A stretch of 64,000 nucleotides of DNA from Streptomyces antibioticus (GTDB lineage Bacteria; Actinomycetota; Actinomycetes; Streptomycetales; Streptomycetaceae): contig NZ_CM007717.1 of the NCBI RefSeq assembly GCF_002019855.1, positions 930,001-994,000 of the forward strand. Reading direction: 5' to 3'. The position numbers and the translations under genes were made by a program. Of the stretch, positions 17,513-25,834 are shown one piece after another; the stretch's first letter is position 1, and the number at the start of each line of letters is the position of its first letter. The notes below the pieces were generated by a model that saw only the letters and a program-made list of their open reading frames with translations, made no database searches and was not told the origin of the DNA.

Positions 17513-18250
17513 ATGGACGCACGGCACGCGCACCGCACCCTGGAGGCCCTGGGACTGGCCGGTTCGCCCCGCGACCAGCCGCTGTCGTATCCCGGCGCCT
17601 GGCCCGCGGAGTCCGGGCTGCTCGACGGCGATCTGCTGCTCCCCCTCGACCGCCTCTCCCACCCCGGCCGTACGCCGGTCCTGGCCGTCGGCTCCAACGC
17701 CAGCCCGGCCCAACTGCGGTACAAACTGGCCGTGTCGGGCGTGCGCTCGGCCGTCCCGATGGTGAAGTCCCGGGTCACCGGTGTCGAAGTCGGCGTCTCC
17801 GCGCACGTGAGCCTCCTGGGGTACCTGTCCGCCTCTCCCGTCGAAGCCCCGGGCAGGGAGCGGGAGTTGTTCGTCATCTGGCTGGACGACGCCCAACTCG
17901 CCGTCGTGGACGCCACGGAGCCGAACTACGACCGGGTCGCGCTGTCCGCCCCGCGGTTCCGGGTCGAGCTGGAGAACGGCGAGACGCTCCCCGAGGTGTT
18001 CTCGTACGTGAATCGCCATGGCGTCCTGCACGACGGCACCGGAACGCCGCGCACCCATCCTGGCCAGCGGGCGCTGATCACCGAACTCCTCGCGGGCTCA
18101 CCGGCGTTGCGGATCCTGTTCGGGGTGACCCCGGAGGAGTTCGTGGCCCGCGCGCGGGCCGACGTGGGGCTCTGCGACCGGGGCACGCGCCTGTTCGCGG
18201 AGGAGAAGATGGTGACGCGTTCCGGTCTCGAGGATCTGCGGTGCGGTTAG
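17513..18250 (+). CDS. Hypothetical protein, possibly gamma-glutamylcyclotransferase-like
   Basis: 245 residues without signal peptide or membrane helix. The segment VLAVGSNASPAQLRYKL (about residues 61-77) resembles the substrate loop (YGSN) of the gamma-glutamylcyclotransferase/AIG2 fold, and LLGYLSAS and AVVDATEPNYDRV would fit the rest of that fold, but the resemblance is partial and I would not assign a reaction. Start ATG 17513 is only 6 nt after the LacI stop, so the two are probably co-transcribed. Confidence 0.75.
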   Translation: MDARHAHRTLEALGLAGSPRDQPLSYPGAWPAESGLLDGDLLLPLDRLSHPGRTPVLAVGSNASPAQLRYKLAVSGVRSAVPMVKSRVTGVEVGVSAHVSLLGYLSASPVEAPGRERELFVIWLDDAQLAVVDATEPNYDRVALSAPRFRVELENGETLPEVFSYVNRHGVLHDGTGTPRTHPGQRALITELLAGSPALRILFGVTPEEFVARARADVGLCDRGTRLFAEEKMVTRSGLEDLRCG

Positions 18251-18336
18251 GATCCGGGTACGGCATCGCGTGTCGGTCACCGTCCGGGTGAGGCATGGAG
18301 GTGCCCGTGAGTTTGCCTTACGGAGGCATTCCACAC

Positions 18337-18726
18337 ATGTCCGTCGAACTGAATCACACCATCGTCCACTCCCGTGACAACCGGGAGTCCGCCGAGTTCC
18401 TGGCCGGTCTGCTGGGGCTCGAAGTCGGCACCGAGTGGGGCCCGTTCGTCCCCGTGGACACCGCGAACGGCGTCACCCTGGACTTCGCCACGGTCCCCGC
18501 GGAGTCGATCGTCACCCAGCACTACGCGTTCCTCGTCTCCGACGACGAGTTCGACGCCGCCTTCGAGCGGATCACCGAGGCCGGGATCACGTACTTCGCG
18601 GATCCGCAGGGCCGGCAGCCGGGCGAGATCAACCATCACCACGGCGGCCGGGGCCTGTACTTCCTGGACCCGGCCGGGCACGGGATGGAGATCATCACCC
18701 GCCCGTACACCTTCCCCGAGCGGTAA
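18337..18726 (+). CDS. VOC (glyoxalase/bleomycin-resistance fold) protein
   Basis: 129 residues forming one beta-alpha-beta-beta-beta pair typical of a single-domain VOC protein: N-terminal LNHTIVHSRD with the metal-binding His, and C-terminal GRGLYFLDPAGHGMEIIT with Glu in the last strand. Such proteins may be dioxygenases, isomerases or antibiotic-binding proteins. GGAGG at 18322-18326 supports ATG 18337. Convergent with the aldolase-like gene ending at 18747. Confidence 0.85.
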   Translation: MSVELNHTIVHSRDNRESAEFLAGLLGLEVGTEWGPFVPVDTANGVTLDFATVPAESIVTQHYAFLVSDDEFDAAFERITEAGITYFADPQGRQPGEINHHHGGRGLYFLDPAGHGMEIITRPYTFPER

Positions 18727-18746
18727 CCCCGCCCAGGGACCGGCGC

Positions 18747-20057
18747 TCATCGCGCCGTAGCCGTCAGATCCCCTCGCCGGGGTGCCGTGTAGCCCTCCAG
18801 GGCCGTCCGGGTCAGCCCGGTCGCTTCGGTCACCTCGGCGAGGTCGAGGGCGCCGCAGTCCAGGCCGCGCAGCAGATGGCCGCTGAGCGCCTTGGCGGTG
18901 GCCGGTTCGTCCATCACGTCGCCGCCGGCCCGGTTCGCGTACCGGGCGAGGCGCTCGGCGGCCGCGGCGAAGCTCTCGCGGTAGAAGGCGTAGACAGCCG
19001 CGTAGCGGGTCGGGAGATGGCCGGGGTGCATGTCCCAGCCCTGGTAGTAGGCGCGGGCCAGGGCGCGCCGGGTGAGGCCGTAGTGCAGCCGCCAGGCGTC
19101 GTGGACCCGCTCGGTGGGGCCGACGGGCAGGACGTTCGTGGAACCGTCCGAGACGCGTACGCCGGTGCCGGCGGCGGCGACCTGCATGACCGCCTTGGCG
19201 TGGTCCGCGGCCGGGTGGTCGCTGGCCTGATAGGCGGCGGAGACGCCGAGGCAGGCGCTGTAGTCGAAGGTGCCGTAGTGCAGTCCGGTGGCCCGGCCCT
19301 CGGCTGCCTGGATCATCCGGGCGACGGTCGCGGTGCCGTCGGTGGCCAGGATGGCCTGGCTGGTCTCGATCTGGATCTCGAAGCCGAGCCGGCCGGCGTC
19401 CAGCCCGCGCGCCTTCTCGAAGGCTTCGAGGAGACGGACCATGGCGGTGACCTGCTCGGGGTAGGTCACCTTGGGCAGCGTCAGCAGCAGTCCGCCGGGC
19501 AGGCCGCCGTGCTCCAGCAGGCCGGTGAGGAAGATGTCGAGGGTACGGATGCCCCGGTCACGCACCGCGGCCTCCATGCACTTCATGCGGATGCCCGTGT
19601 ACGGGGGCGCGGTGCCGCGCGCGTGCGCCTCGGCGACCAGCCGGGCCGCACGGGCGGCGGTCTCGTCCTCCTCGGCGTCCGGGCGGGGGCCGTAGCCGTC
19701 CTCGAAGTCGACGCGCAGGTCCTCCACGGGCTCGCGCTCCAGCTTGGCGCGCACGCGCGTGTACACGGGCTCGGCGAGGTCGTCGGAGAGGCCGAGGACG
19801 GCGGCGAAGGAGGCGGCATCGGGCGCGTGCTCGTCGAGCGCGGCGAGGGCCCGGTCGCCCCAGGAGCGGACCGTGTCGGCGGCCAGGACGTCACCGGGGA
19901 CGTAGACGGTGTGCACGGGCTGACGGGTGCCAGGGTCGCCGGGGTAGCGGCGGGCGAGTTCGGCGTCGACGGGGGCGAGGGAGGCGCCGATCTCCTCGCC
20001 GACGGCGTCCGCGAGGCTCGTCGTGACCTTCTCCTGCCGGCTCTGGCCCTGACCCAT
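18747..20057 (-). CDS. Aldolase/citrate-lyase-like TIM-barrel protein (DUF6986 type)
   Basis: 436 residues, cytosolic. The sequence pattern, with VDFEDGYGPR, TGIRMKCME, LLTLPKVTYPEQV and FEIQIETSQAIL, matches the HpcH/HpaI aldolase, citrate-lyase beta and malate-synthase superfamily, where paired Glu and Asp residues bind Mg and a 2-oxoacid such as glyoxylate. I believe this is the DUF6986 group. Start ATG 20055-20057 has GGGAGGG upstream. Its promoter region contains TCAACAATTTGTTGAACA, nearly identical to a site before the nucleobase permease at 44384, so a link to purine/ureide breakdown (which yields glyoxylate) is a reasonable guess. Confidence 0.75.
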   Translation of the reverse strand: MGQGQSRQEKVTTSLADAVGEEIGASLAPVDAELARRYPGDPGTRQPVHTVYVPGDVLAADTVRSWGDRALAALDEHAPDAASFAAVLGLSDDLAEPVYTRVRAKLEREPVEDLRVDFEDGYGPRPDAEEDETAARAARLVAEAHARGTAPPYTGIRMKCMEAAVRDRGIRTLDIFLTGLLEHGGLPGGLLLTLPKVTYPEQVTAMVRLLEAFEKARGLDAGRLGFEIQIETSQAILATDGTATVARMIQAAEGRATGLHYGTFDYSACLGVSAAYQASDHPAADHAKAVMQVAAAGTGVRVSDGSTNVLPVGPTERVHDAWRLHYGLTRRALARAYYQGWDMHPGHLPTRYAAVYAFYRESFAAAAERLARYANRAGGDVMDEPATAKALSGHLLRGLDCGALDLAEVTEATGLTRTALEGYTAPRRGDLTATAR

Positions 20058-20095
20058 GCCGCGCCCTCCCGTTCCGCCCGTTCCCGCACCCGGAA

Positions 20096-20113
20096 TCAAC
20101 AATTTGTTGAACA
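20096..20113. promoter_or_regulatory. Shared operator candidate upstream of aldolase-like gene
   Basis: TCAACAATTTGTTGAACA contains the perfect palindrome TCAACAA-T-TTGTTGA (20096-20110). It matches the site at 44317-44334 before the nucleobase permease at 16 of 18 positions. It lies 39 nt before the aldolase-like start. The regulator is unknown. Confidence 0.6.
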
Positions 20114-20276
20114 CGTTGCCCGAAGCTTGCCGTGGACCGTCCGGCGGGTCAACACCCCCTGTCCGGGCCGTGACCCGTGACGACCGCCGTGATCGTTGTG
20201 ATCACTCCCGCACCCCGTGCCCCTTCCGCACGGCCGTGCCCACCTCCATCCTGGCTCACGAGGCGAAGGGGGACAC

Positions 20277-21188
20277 ATGACCGGCAGCGCGGGGCCGACG
20301 CGACGGACGGGGCTGAGGACGCTGGTGGCGGGCCTGGCCGCCGTACCGCTGCTCGGCACGGCCGCGGCGTCCCAGCCCCGCCACGAGGGCCTCGCGCCGC
20401 GCAGGACACCGCCGCGGGCGGCACCGCTCAGGGTCATGACCTTCAACCTCAGGGTGCCCGCCGTCAGCGACCCCTGGCCGGTCCGCCGTCCCGTCATGCG
20501 CACCCTGCTGCGCCGGGCGGCGCCGCACGTCATCGGCACCCAGGAGGGCCAGTTCACGCAGTTGCGGAACGTGTGGGGCGACCTCGGAGCGCACTACGAC
20601 TGGATCGGCACGCCCGGCAGCGGCAACGAGGAGTCGACCGCCGTCTACTACGACGTCCGCCGCCTGGAACCCGTCGAGCACGACGTGTTCCGGCTTTCCG
20701 ACACGCCGACCGTGCCCGGGTCCGAGACCTGGGGCGGCGCGTTCCCCCGGCTGGTCACCCGGGTCCGCTTCCGCGACCGGCTCGACGGGGGACGGGAGTT
20801 CCACGTCCTCAACACCCATCTGGACCATCGCAGCGCCTACGCACGCGCGCGTGCCGCCGCCCTGATCGCCGAGCGCGTCCGCGGCCTCGGCCCCGGTCTG
20901 CCGGTCCTGCTGACCGGCGACTTCAACGCCGCCGCGCACGCCAGTCCGGCCTACGACACGCTGCTGGCCTGCGGACTCGTGGACACCTGGGACACGGCTG
21001 CGCGGCGAGGGCCGGCGTACGGGACCTTCCACGGGTACCAGCCGCTGCGACCCGACGGGGACCGGATCGACTGGATCCTGGCGACACCGGGTGTCACCGT
21101 GCACCGGTCGTGGGTCGACACGTTCGCCGCGGCCGGGCAGTACCCGAGCGACCATCTGCCGGTGCTGGCGTCGCTGACCCTGCCCTGA
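20277..21188 (+). CDS. Secreted endonuclease/exonuclease/phosphatase family hydrolase
   Basis: 303 residues. The N-terminus has RRTGLRTLVAGLAAVPLL, a twin-arginine-like signal, so the enzyme is probably exported folded. All family motifs are present: MTFNLR, TQEGQFTQL with the metal-ligand Glu, NTHLDHRS, GDFNAAAH and SDHLPVLASL. This fold hydrolyses phosphodiester or phosphomonoester bonds in DNA, inositol phosphates or sphingomyelin; the substrate is open. ATG 20277 follows AAGGGGG. A perfect 16-bp hairpin separates it from the convergent etfA. Confidence 0.88.
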   Translation: MTGSAGPTRRTGLRTLVAGLAAVPLLGTAAASQPRHEGLAPRRTPPRAAPLRVMTFNLRVPAVSDPWPVRRPVMRTLLRRAAPHVIGTQEGQFTQLRNVWGDLGAHYDWIGTPGSGNEESTAVYYDVRRLEPVEHDVFRLSDTPTVPGSETWGGAFPRLVTRVRFRDRLDGGREFHVLNTHLDHRSAYARARAAALIAERVRGLGPGLPVLLTGDFNAAAHASPAYDTLLACGLVDTWDTAARRGPAYGTFHGYQPLRPDGDRIDWILATPGVTVHRSWVDTFAAAGQYPSDHLPVLASLTLP

Positions 21189-21216
21189 GCCCGCACCGGG
21201 CCGGGCCGAGACGGAG

Positions 21217-21253
21217 CGAGGCCCCCGTGACCGGTGCGGTCACGGGGGCCTCG
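21217..21253. terminator. Bidirectional terminator hairpin
   Basis: Perfect 16-bp stem beginning CGAGGCCCCCGTGACC with a 5-nt loop, placed between the convergent phosphatase-type gene (ends 21188) and etfA (ends 21270). It can serve both strands. Confidence 0.85.
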
Positions 21254-21269
21254 TACAGCCTGGCGGCGA

Positions 21270-22232
21270 TCAGCCCTTGCGGGTCTTGATCTCCTCGGTG
21301 AGCTGCGGGACGACGTCGAACAGGTCGCCGACGACGCCGTAGTCGACCAGGTCGAAGATCGGGGCCTCGGCGTCCTTGTTGACGGCCACGATGGTCTTCG
21401 AGGTCTGCATGCCGGCGCGGTGCTGGATGGCGCCGGAGATGCCGTTGGCGATGTAGAGCTGCGGCGAGACGGACTTGCCGGTCTGGCCGACCTGGTTGGT
21501 GTGCGGGTACCAGCCCGCGTCCACCGCGGCGCGGGAGGCGCCGACGGCCGCGCCGAGGGAGTCGGCGAGGGCCTCGATGATCGCGAAGTTCTCCGCGCCG
21601 TTGACGCCACGGCCGCCGGAGACGACGATCGCGGCCTCGGTCAGCTCCGGGCGGCCGGTCGACTCACGGGCCGTGCGGCCGGTGACCTTGGTGCCGGTGG
21701 CCTGGGCGGAGAAGGTCACCGCGAGGGCCTCGACCGCACCGGCGGCCGGGGCGGCCTCGACCGCCGCGCTGTTGGGCTTGACGGTGATGACCGGAGTGCC
21801 GGTGGAGACCCGGGACTTGGTGGTGAAGGACGCGGCGAACACCGACTGGGTGGCCACCGGGCCCTCGTCGCCGGCCTCGAGGTCGACGGCGTCGGTGATG
21901 ATGCCGGAGCCGATGCGCAGCGCCAGGCGGGCGGCGACCTCCTTGCCCTCCGCGGAGGACGGCACGAGGACGGCGGCCGGGGAGACGGCCTCGACGGCGG
22001 CCTGGAGCGCGTCCACCTTCGGTACGACGAGGTAGTCGGCGTACTCGGACGCGTCGTGGGTGAGGACCTTCACGGCGCCGTGCTCGGCGAGCGTGGCGGC
22101 GGTGTTCTCGGCACCGGCGCCGAGCGCGACGGCGACGGGCTCGCCGATGCGGCGGGCGAGGGTCAGCAGCTCGAGGGTCGGCTTGCGGACGGCACCGTCC
22201 ACGTGGTCGACGTAGACGAGGACTTCAGCCAT
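21270..22232 (-). CDS. etfA: Electron transfer flavoprotein alpha subunit
   Basis: 320 residues, the normal length. It pairs with EtfB to carry electrons from acyl-CoA and other dehydrogenases to the quinone pool through ETF-quinone oxidoreductase. The C-terminal FAD domain is clear: [28 protein letters not shown] and [12 protein letters not shown], ending with [23 protein letters not shown] at 22230-22232. It lies 54 nt downstream of etfB in the same operon. Confidence 0.97.
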   Translation of the reverse strand: MAEVLVYVDHVDGAVRKPTLELLTLARRIGEPVAVALGAGAENTAATLAEHGAVKVLTHDASEYADYLVVPKVDALQAAVEAVSPAAVLVPSSAEGKEVAARLALRIGSGIITDAVDLEAGDEGPVATQSVFAASFTTKSRVSTGTPVITVKPNSAAVEAAPAAGAVEALAVTFSAQATGTKVTGRTARESTGRPELTEAAIVVSGGRGVNGAENFAIIEALADSLGAAVGASRAAVDAGWYPHTNQVGQTGKSVSPQLYIANGISGAIQHRAGMQTSKTIVAVNKDAEAPIFDLVDYGVVGDLFDVVPQLTEEIKTRKG

Positions 22233-22286
22233 GGGATTGCTCTCCTGCGAAACGAAGTTGAGGGGCGGCGGTGGGCGTGTCGAGCC

Positions 22287-23075
22287 TTAGATGAACTTCT
22301 GGCTCGCGAGGTACTCGGCGAGCTGCTTGCCGCCCTCGCCCTCGTCCTTGACGATCGTGCCGGCGGTGCGGGCCGGGCGCTCGTTCGCGACGTCGACCGC
22401 GGTCCAGGAGCCCTCCAGGCCGACCTGCTCCGCCTCGATGTCGAGGTCGGACAGGTCCCAGGACTCCACCGGCTTCTTCTTGGCGGCCATGATGCCCTTG
22501 AAGGACGGGTAACGCGCCTCGCCCGACTGGTCGGTGACCGACACGACGGCCGGCAGGGCGGCCTCGAGCTGCTCGGAGGCGGCGTCGCCGTCCCGGCGGC
22601 CCTTGACCGTGCCGTCCTCGACGGAGACCTCGGACAGCAGGGTGACCTGCGGGACGCCCAGGCGCTCGGCCAGCAGGGCGGGGACCACACCGGCGGTGCC
22701 GTCGGTGGAGGCCATGCCGGAGATGACCAGGTCGTAGCCCGCCTTCTCGATGGCCTTGGCCAGCACCAGGGAGGTGCCGATGACGTCGGTGCCGTGCAGG
22801 TCGTCGTCCTCGACGTGGATCGCCTTGTCGGCGCCCATGGACAGCGCCTTGCGCAGGGCGTCCTTGGCGTCCTCGGGGCCCACCGTCAGAACGGTGATCT
22901 CCACGTCGTCGTCGGAGTTCTCGGAGATCTGCAACGCCTGCTCGACGGCGTATTCGTCGAGCTCGGAGAGCAGACCGTCCACGTCGTCCCGGTCGACGGT
23001 CAGGTCATCGGCGAAGTGCCGGTCGCCAGTGGCGTCGGGCACGTACTTCACAGTGACAACGATCCTCAAGCTCAC
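22287..23075 (-). CDS. etfB: Electron transfer flavoprotein beta subunit
   Basis: 262 residues with the EtfB pattern: MSLRIVVTVKYVPDATGDR at the start, the AMP-binding region LSMGADKAIHV, SGMASTDGTAGVVPALLAERLG, and the recognition-loop segment RYPSFKGIMAAKKKPVE. GTG start at 23073-23075 after TAGGAGAG. First gene of the etfBA operon; likely serves fatty-acid and amino-acid oxidation, including the acyl-CoA dehydrogenase genes elsewhere on the chromosome. Confidence 0.97.
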   Translation of the reverse strand: MSLRIVVTVKYVPDATGDRHFADDLTVDRDDVDGLLSELDEYAVEQALQISENSDDDVEITVLTVGPEDAKDALRKALSMGADKAIHVEDDDLHGTDVIGTSLVLAKAIEKAGYDLVISGMASTDGTAGVVPALLAERLGVPQVTLLSEVSVEDGTVKGRRDGDAASEQLEAALPAVVSVTDQSGEARYPSFKGIMAAKKKPVESWDLSDLDIEAEQVGLEGSWTAVDVANERPARTAGTIVKDEGEGGKQLAEYLASQKFI

Positions 23076-23293
23076 GCCGGCTCTCCTACTGCATCGTCAG
23101 TTCTCGGCTGCCTTTCTCCAGGCAGCATAGGCGCCACAAGCGGCCGATCCCGATCGGGGCGACCCGCGCTCCGAACGAAATATTACTCGTCAGTACACCC
23201 AGTTCCTGCCCGCTAAGCAAGCGCTTTGAACTGTGACCTCTGCAACGCAGCGTAATCGGAACTCGACGTCCTCGCAGGCGCACGGGGCAGTGA

Positions 23294-23803
23294 TCAATCC
23301 CGCAGCGCGGTGAACCGGCCTTGGTGGTAGAGCAGCGGACGGCCCGCGCCCGCCGGGTCGCCGAGGACGACTTCGGCCAGCACGATGCGGTGGTCACCGG
23401 CCGGGACCCGGGCCACGACCCGGCAGACCAGCCAGGCCAGGACGTCGTCGAGGACCGGCACGCCGTGCGGTCCCTCCCGCCACACGGTGGGGGCGCCGAA
23501 GCGGTCCGCCCCGCTGCGGGCGAACGTGGCGGCGAGGTCGCGCTGGTGCTCGCCGAGCAGGTGGACGCCCACATGCTCGGCGCGGGATATCGCGGGCCAA
23601 CTGGAGGCGCCCGTGCCGATACCGAAGGAGAGCATCGGGGGTTCGGCGGAGACCGAGGTGAGGGAGGTGGCGGTGAAGCCGGCCGGTCCGCCCGCGCCGG
23701 ACGCGGTGATCACGGCCACACCGGCCGCGTGCCGCCGGAAGACGGAGCGCAGGAGATCGGGGGAGGCGAGCTGAGCGGTGCGGAGATCGGGCGTGGCCGT
23801 CAT
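23294..23803 (-). CDS. Flavin reductase family protein
   Basis: 169 residues with the FMN-binding split barrel of NAD(P)H:flavin reductases. Marks are FRRHAAGVAVITA (about residues 22-34), GFTATSLTSVSAEPPMLSFG and the C-terminal HRIVLAEVV. Such proteins supply reduced FMN to two-component monooxygenases, including those that release sulfite from sulfonates. ATG at 23801-23803 with AGAAGGA upstream. A 26-codon leader peptide of the actinobacterial cysteine type begins 125 nt upstream, which suggests that expression responds to sulfur supply. Confidence 0.88.
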   Translation of the reverse strand: MTATPDLRTAQLASPDLLRSVFRRHAAGVAVITASGAGGPAGFTATSLTSVSAEPPMLSFGIGTGASSWPAISRAEHVGVHLLGEHQRDLAATFARSGADRFGAPTVWREGPHGVPVLDDVLAWLVCRVVARVPAGDHRIVLAEVVLGDPAGAGRPLLYHQGRFTALRD

Positions 23804-23847
23804 GGAGTTGTCCTTCTGCGGGAAACGGGGTGCCGGTCCGTGGGTGC

Positions 23848-23928
23848 TCAACCGCCCGGACAGCGCGCGCTCGCGGTACGGGCCAGGTCGATGTGGACCC
23901 GTCCGTGGAGAAGGAGTTCCTCAGGCAT
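23848..23928 (-). CDS. Putative cysteine-type leader peptide upstream of flavin reductase
   Basis: A 26-codon frame: ATG at 23926-23928, stop TGA at 23848-23850. The peptide starts MPEELLLHGR and contains HIDLARTASARC, matching the H-V/I-D-L-x-R-x-x-S-A-x-C pattern that I know from short actinobacterial leader peptides placed before sulfur-assimilation genes. It ends 44 nt before the flavin reductase start. Its role would be translation-coupled control sensitive to cysteine or Cys-tRNA. No strong ribosome binding site is seen, so it may be leaderless. Recognised from motif and position, not from a search. Confidence 0.7.
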   Translation of the reverse strand: MPEELLLHGRVHIDLARTASARCPGG

Positions 23929-24011
23929 ACGGTCAGGCTGACGATAGATGGCGGGCGCAGTCAAGTACGTCCCGGAATCCGGGAGCATCGTCACCGTGCC
24001 CCGACGGGCCG

Positions 24012-24425
24012 TCACACCGCCTCGCCCAGCGCCGCGATGACGTCCGCCCTGCGGGGCTGGCCGGTGGCCCGCCGGACCACCCGGCCGCCGGCGTCCAGCA
24101 CCAGGACGGTGGGGGTCTTGAGGATGTCCAGTTCGCGCACCAGGTCGAGGTGTTCCTCGGCGTCGATCTCGATGTGCGCGACGCCGGGGACCATCACGGC
24201 CACCTCGCCGAGGATCCGGCGGGTGGCGCGGCAGGGCGCGCAGAAGGCGCTGGAGAACTGCACGAGCGTGGCCCGCTCCCCCAGTTCGCCGCCGAGCCTC
24301 CCGGCGTCGAGCCGCTTTCCGTCGTCACGCCCGCGCACCCGGACCCTCCCGCTCCGCCACCGATGCAGCACTCCGAAGGCGCTCGCGGCGGCGAGCACCA
24401 CCACACACACCACCAGTCCGGTCAT
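24012..24425 (-). CDS. Membrane-anchored thioredoxin-like protein
   Basis: 137 residues. One N-terminal hydrophobic helix (about residues 2-20) anchors the protein; the rest is a thioredoxin fold with the active site SAFCAPCRATRR (Cys-Ala-Pro-Cys), then HIEIDAEEHLDLVRELDI and the cis-proline LKTPTVLVLD. It should catalyse thiol-disulfide exchange near the membrane. ATG at 24423-24425. Divergent from the DUF4395 gene, a pairing that recurs in actinobacteria, and close to the flavin reductase with its cysteine-type leader. Confidence 0.9.
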   Translation of the reverse strand: MTGLVVCVVVLAAASAFGVLHRWRSGRVRVRGRDDGKRLDAGRLGGELGERATLVQFSSAFCAPCRATRRILGEVAVMVPGVAHIEIDAEEHLDLVRELDILKTPTVLVLDAGGRVVRRATGQPRRADVIAALGEAV

Positions 24426-24500
24426 CTACCGCTCCAGCGTTCATGAGACTGCAAAGATTCCCGACCCCAGGAATCGTTTCCGCTGCGGAATGCTTGATTC

Positions 24501-24917
24501 ATGGACATCGATGCGAGAGGCCCCCGGTTCGGGGCCGCCGTGACGACCGTAGTGCTCGCGGTCGTCCTGGTCACGGGCAGTGCCTGGCTGCTGGCCTGGC
24601 AGACGCTGGCGTTCGCGCTCGGCGCGGCGGGCGGGGTGGGGCGCTCGCCGTACGGCTGGGTGTTCCGCAGGGCGGTACGGCCGCGGCTCGGGCCGCCGAC
24701 GGTCTTCGAGGCGCCGGAGCCGCCGCGGTTCGCACAGGCGGTGGGGCTCGCCTTCGCGGTGGTCGGTCTGGTCGGGTTCGTGCTGGGACCGGAGTGGCTG
24801 GGGCTCGCCGCGACCGGGGCGGCGCTCGCGGCCGCCTTCCTCAATGCCGCGTTCGGGTACTGCCTGGGCTGCGAGTTGTACCTGCTCGTACGCCGGGTGA
24901 CGGTACGCGCGGAGTAA
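24501..24917 (+). CDS. DUF4395 family membrane protein
   Basis: 138 residues with about four hydrophobic segments and a Cys-Leu-Gly-Cys pair in FGYCLGCELYLL near residue 122. DUF4395 proteins have no proven function but lie beside thioredoxin- or rhodanese-like genes, which suggests a role in membrane thiol or sulfur chemistry. ATG 24501. Divergent from the thioredoxin-like gene across 75 nt. Confidence 0.85.
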   Translation: MDIDARGPRFGAAVTTVVLAVVLVTGSAWLLAWQTLAFALGAAGGVGRSPYGWVFRRAVRPRLGPPTVFEAPEPPRFAQAVGLAFAVVGLVGFVLGPEWLGLAATGAALAAAFLNAAFGYCLGCELYLLVRRVTVRAE

Positions 24918-25105
24918 AGGCGGCTTAAAAGCCCGAGGTGGATCAAGGGGGGTCACGTGACGAGGATCTCGTCGCCGCGGGGCACCAGGGCTGGCCCCCC
25001 GGCCGTTCTTCGGGCACGATCTGCGACATGCCGTAAACCTACGGCTGCGTAACTTTGCCCGAGGGGGTATTCCCTTGCGGGCAAGAGGAAGGGTTCGCCC
25101 CGCCC

Positions 25106-25834
25106 ATGGCAGAGCTTGTCTACCGTCCCGTCGTCGGCCTCGCCCAGACCTTGTTCAAGGCCTGGGACCTCAAGATCGACTGCAAGGGGTCGGAGAACAT
25201 CCCGCGCTCGGGTGGAGCCGTGCTGGTGAGCAATCACATCAGCTACCTCGACTTCATCTTCAACGGTCTCGCGGCCCTCCCGCAGAAACGTCTCGTTCGG
25301 TTCATGGCGAAGGAGTCCGTCTTCCGCCACCGCATCTCCGGTCCGCTGATGCGCGGGATGAAGCACATCCCGGTCGACCGCGAGCAGGGCGAGACCGCCT
25401 ACCAGCACGCGCTGGACTCCCTGCGGTCCGGCGAGATCGTGGGCGTCTTCCCCGAGGCGACGATCTCGCAGTCCTTCACGCTGAAGAGCTTCAAGTCGGG
25501 CGCGGCCCGCATGGCCCAGGAGGCGGGCGTCCCGCTGATCCCGATGGCCGTGTGGGGCACGCAGCGGCTGTGGACCAAGGGCCACCCGCGCAACTTCAAG
25601 CGCAGCCACACCCCGATCACCATCCGGGTCGGCGAGGCGTTGGAAGCGTCCCGCGACAAGTACGCGGGCGCGCTGACCCGCCAGCTCCGCGAACGCGTCC
25701 AGGAACTCCTGGAGGCCGCCCAGCGCGCCTACCCGGTCCGCCCCAAGGACGCCACCGACACCTGGTGGATGCCGGCCCACCTCGGCGGCACGGCCCCGAC
25801 CCCGGAACAGGTACGGGCGGCGGAGGCACGCTGA
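25106..25834 (+). CDS. Lysophospholipid acyltransferase (PlsC-type)
   Basis: 242 residues. Acyltransferase motifs: SNHISYLDF (the HX4D catalytic motif, about residue 46), GMKHIPVDRE, and FPEATISQSF, a variant of the usual EGT motif. It should acylate lysophosphatidic acid or a related lysolipid at the inner face of the membrane; there is no long N-terminal membrane helix. ATG 25106 (MAELVYRPVV) fits the family start; an in-frame ATG at 25055 would add 17 residues. GAGGAAGG lies about 14 nt before 25106. A 1-kb gene-free region follows. Confidence 0.9.
   Translation: MAELVYRPVVGLAQTLFKAWDLKIDCKGSENIPRSGGAVLVSNHISYLDFIFNGLAALPQKRLVRFMAKESVFRHRISGPLMRGMKHIPVDREQGETAYQHALDSLRSGEIVGVFPEATISQSFTLKSFKSGAARMAQEAGVPLIPMAVWGTQRLWTKGHPRNFKRSHTPITIRVGEALEASRDKYAGALTRQLRERVQELLEAAQRAYPVRPKDATDTWWMPAHLGGTAPTPEQVRAAEAR

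Noticed and set aside
16565..18058. 497-residue minus-strand frame over LacI and the next gene
   Set aside because: Shadow of two well-supported plus-strand genes.
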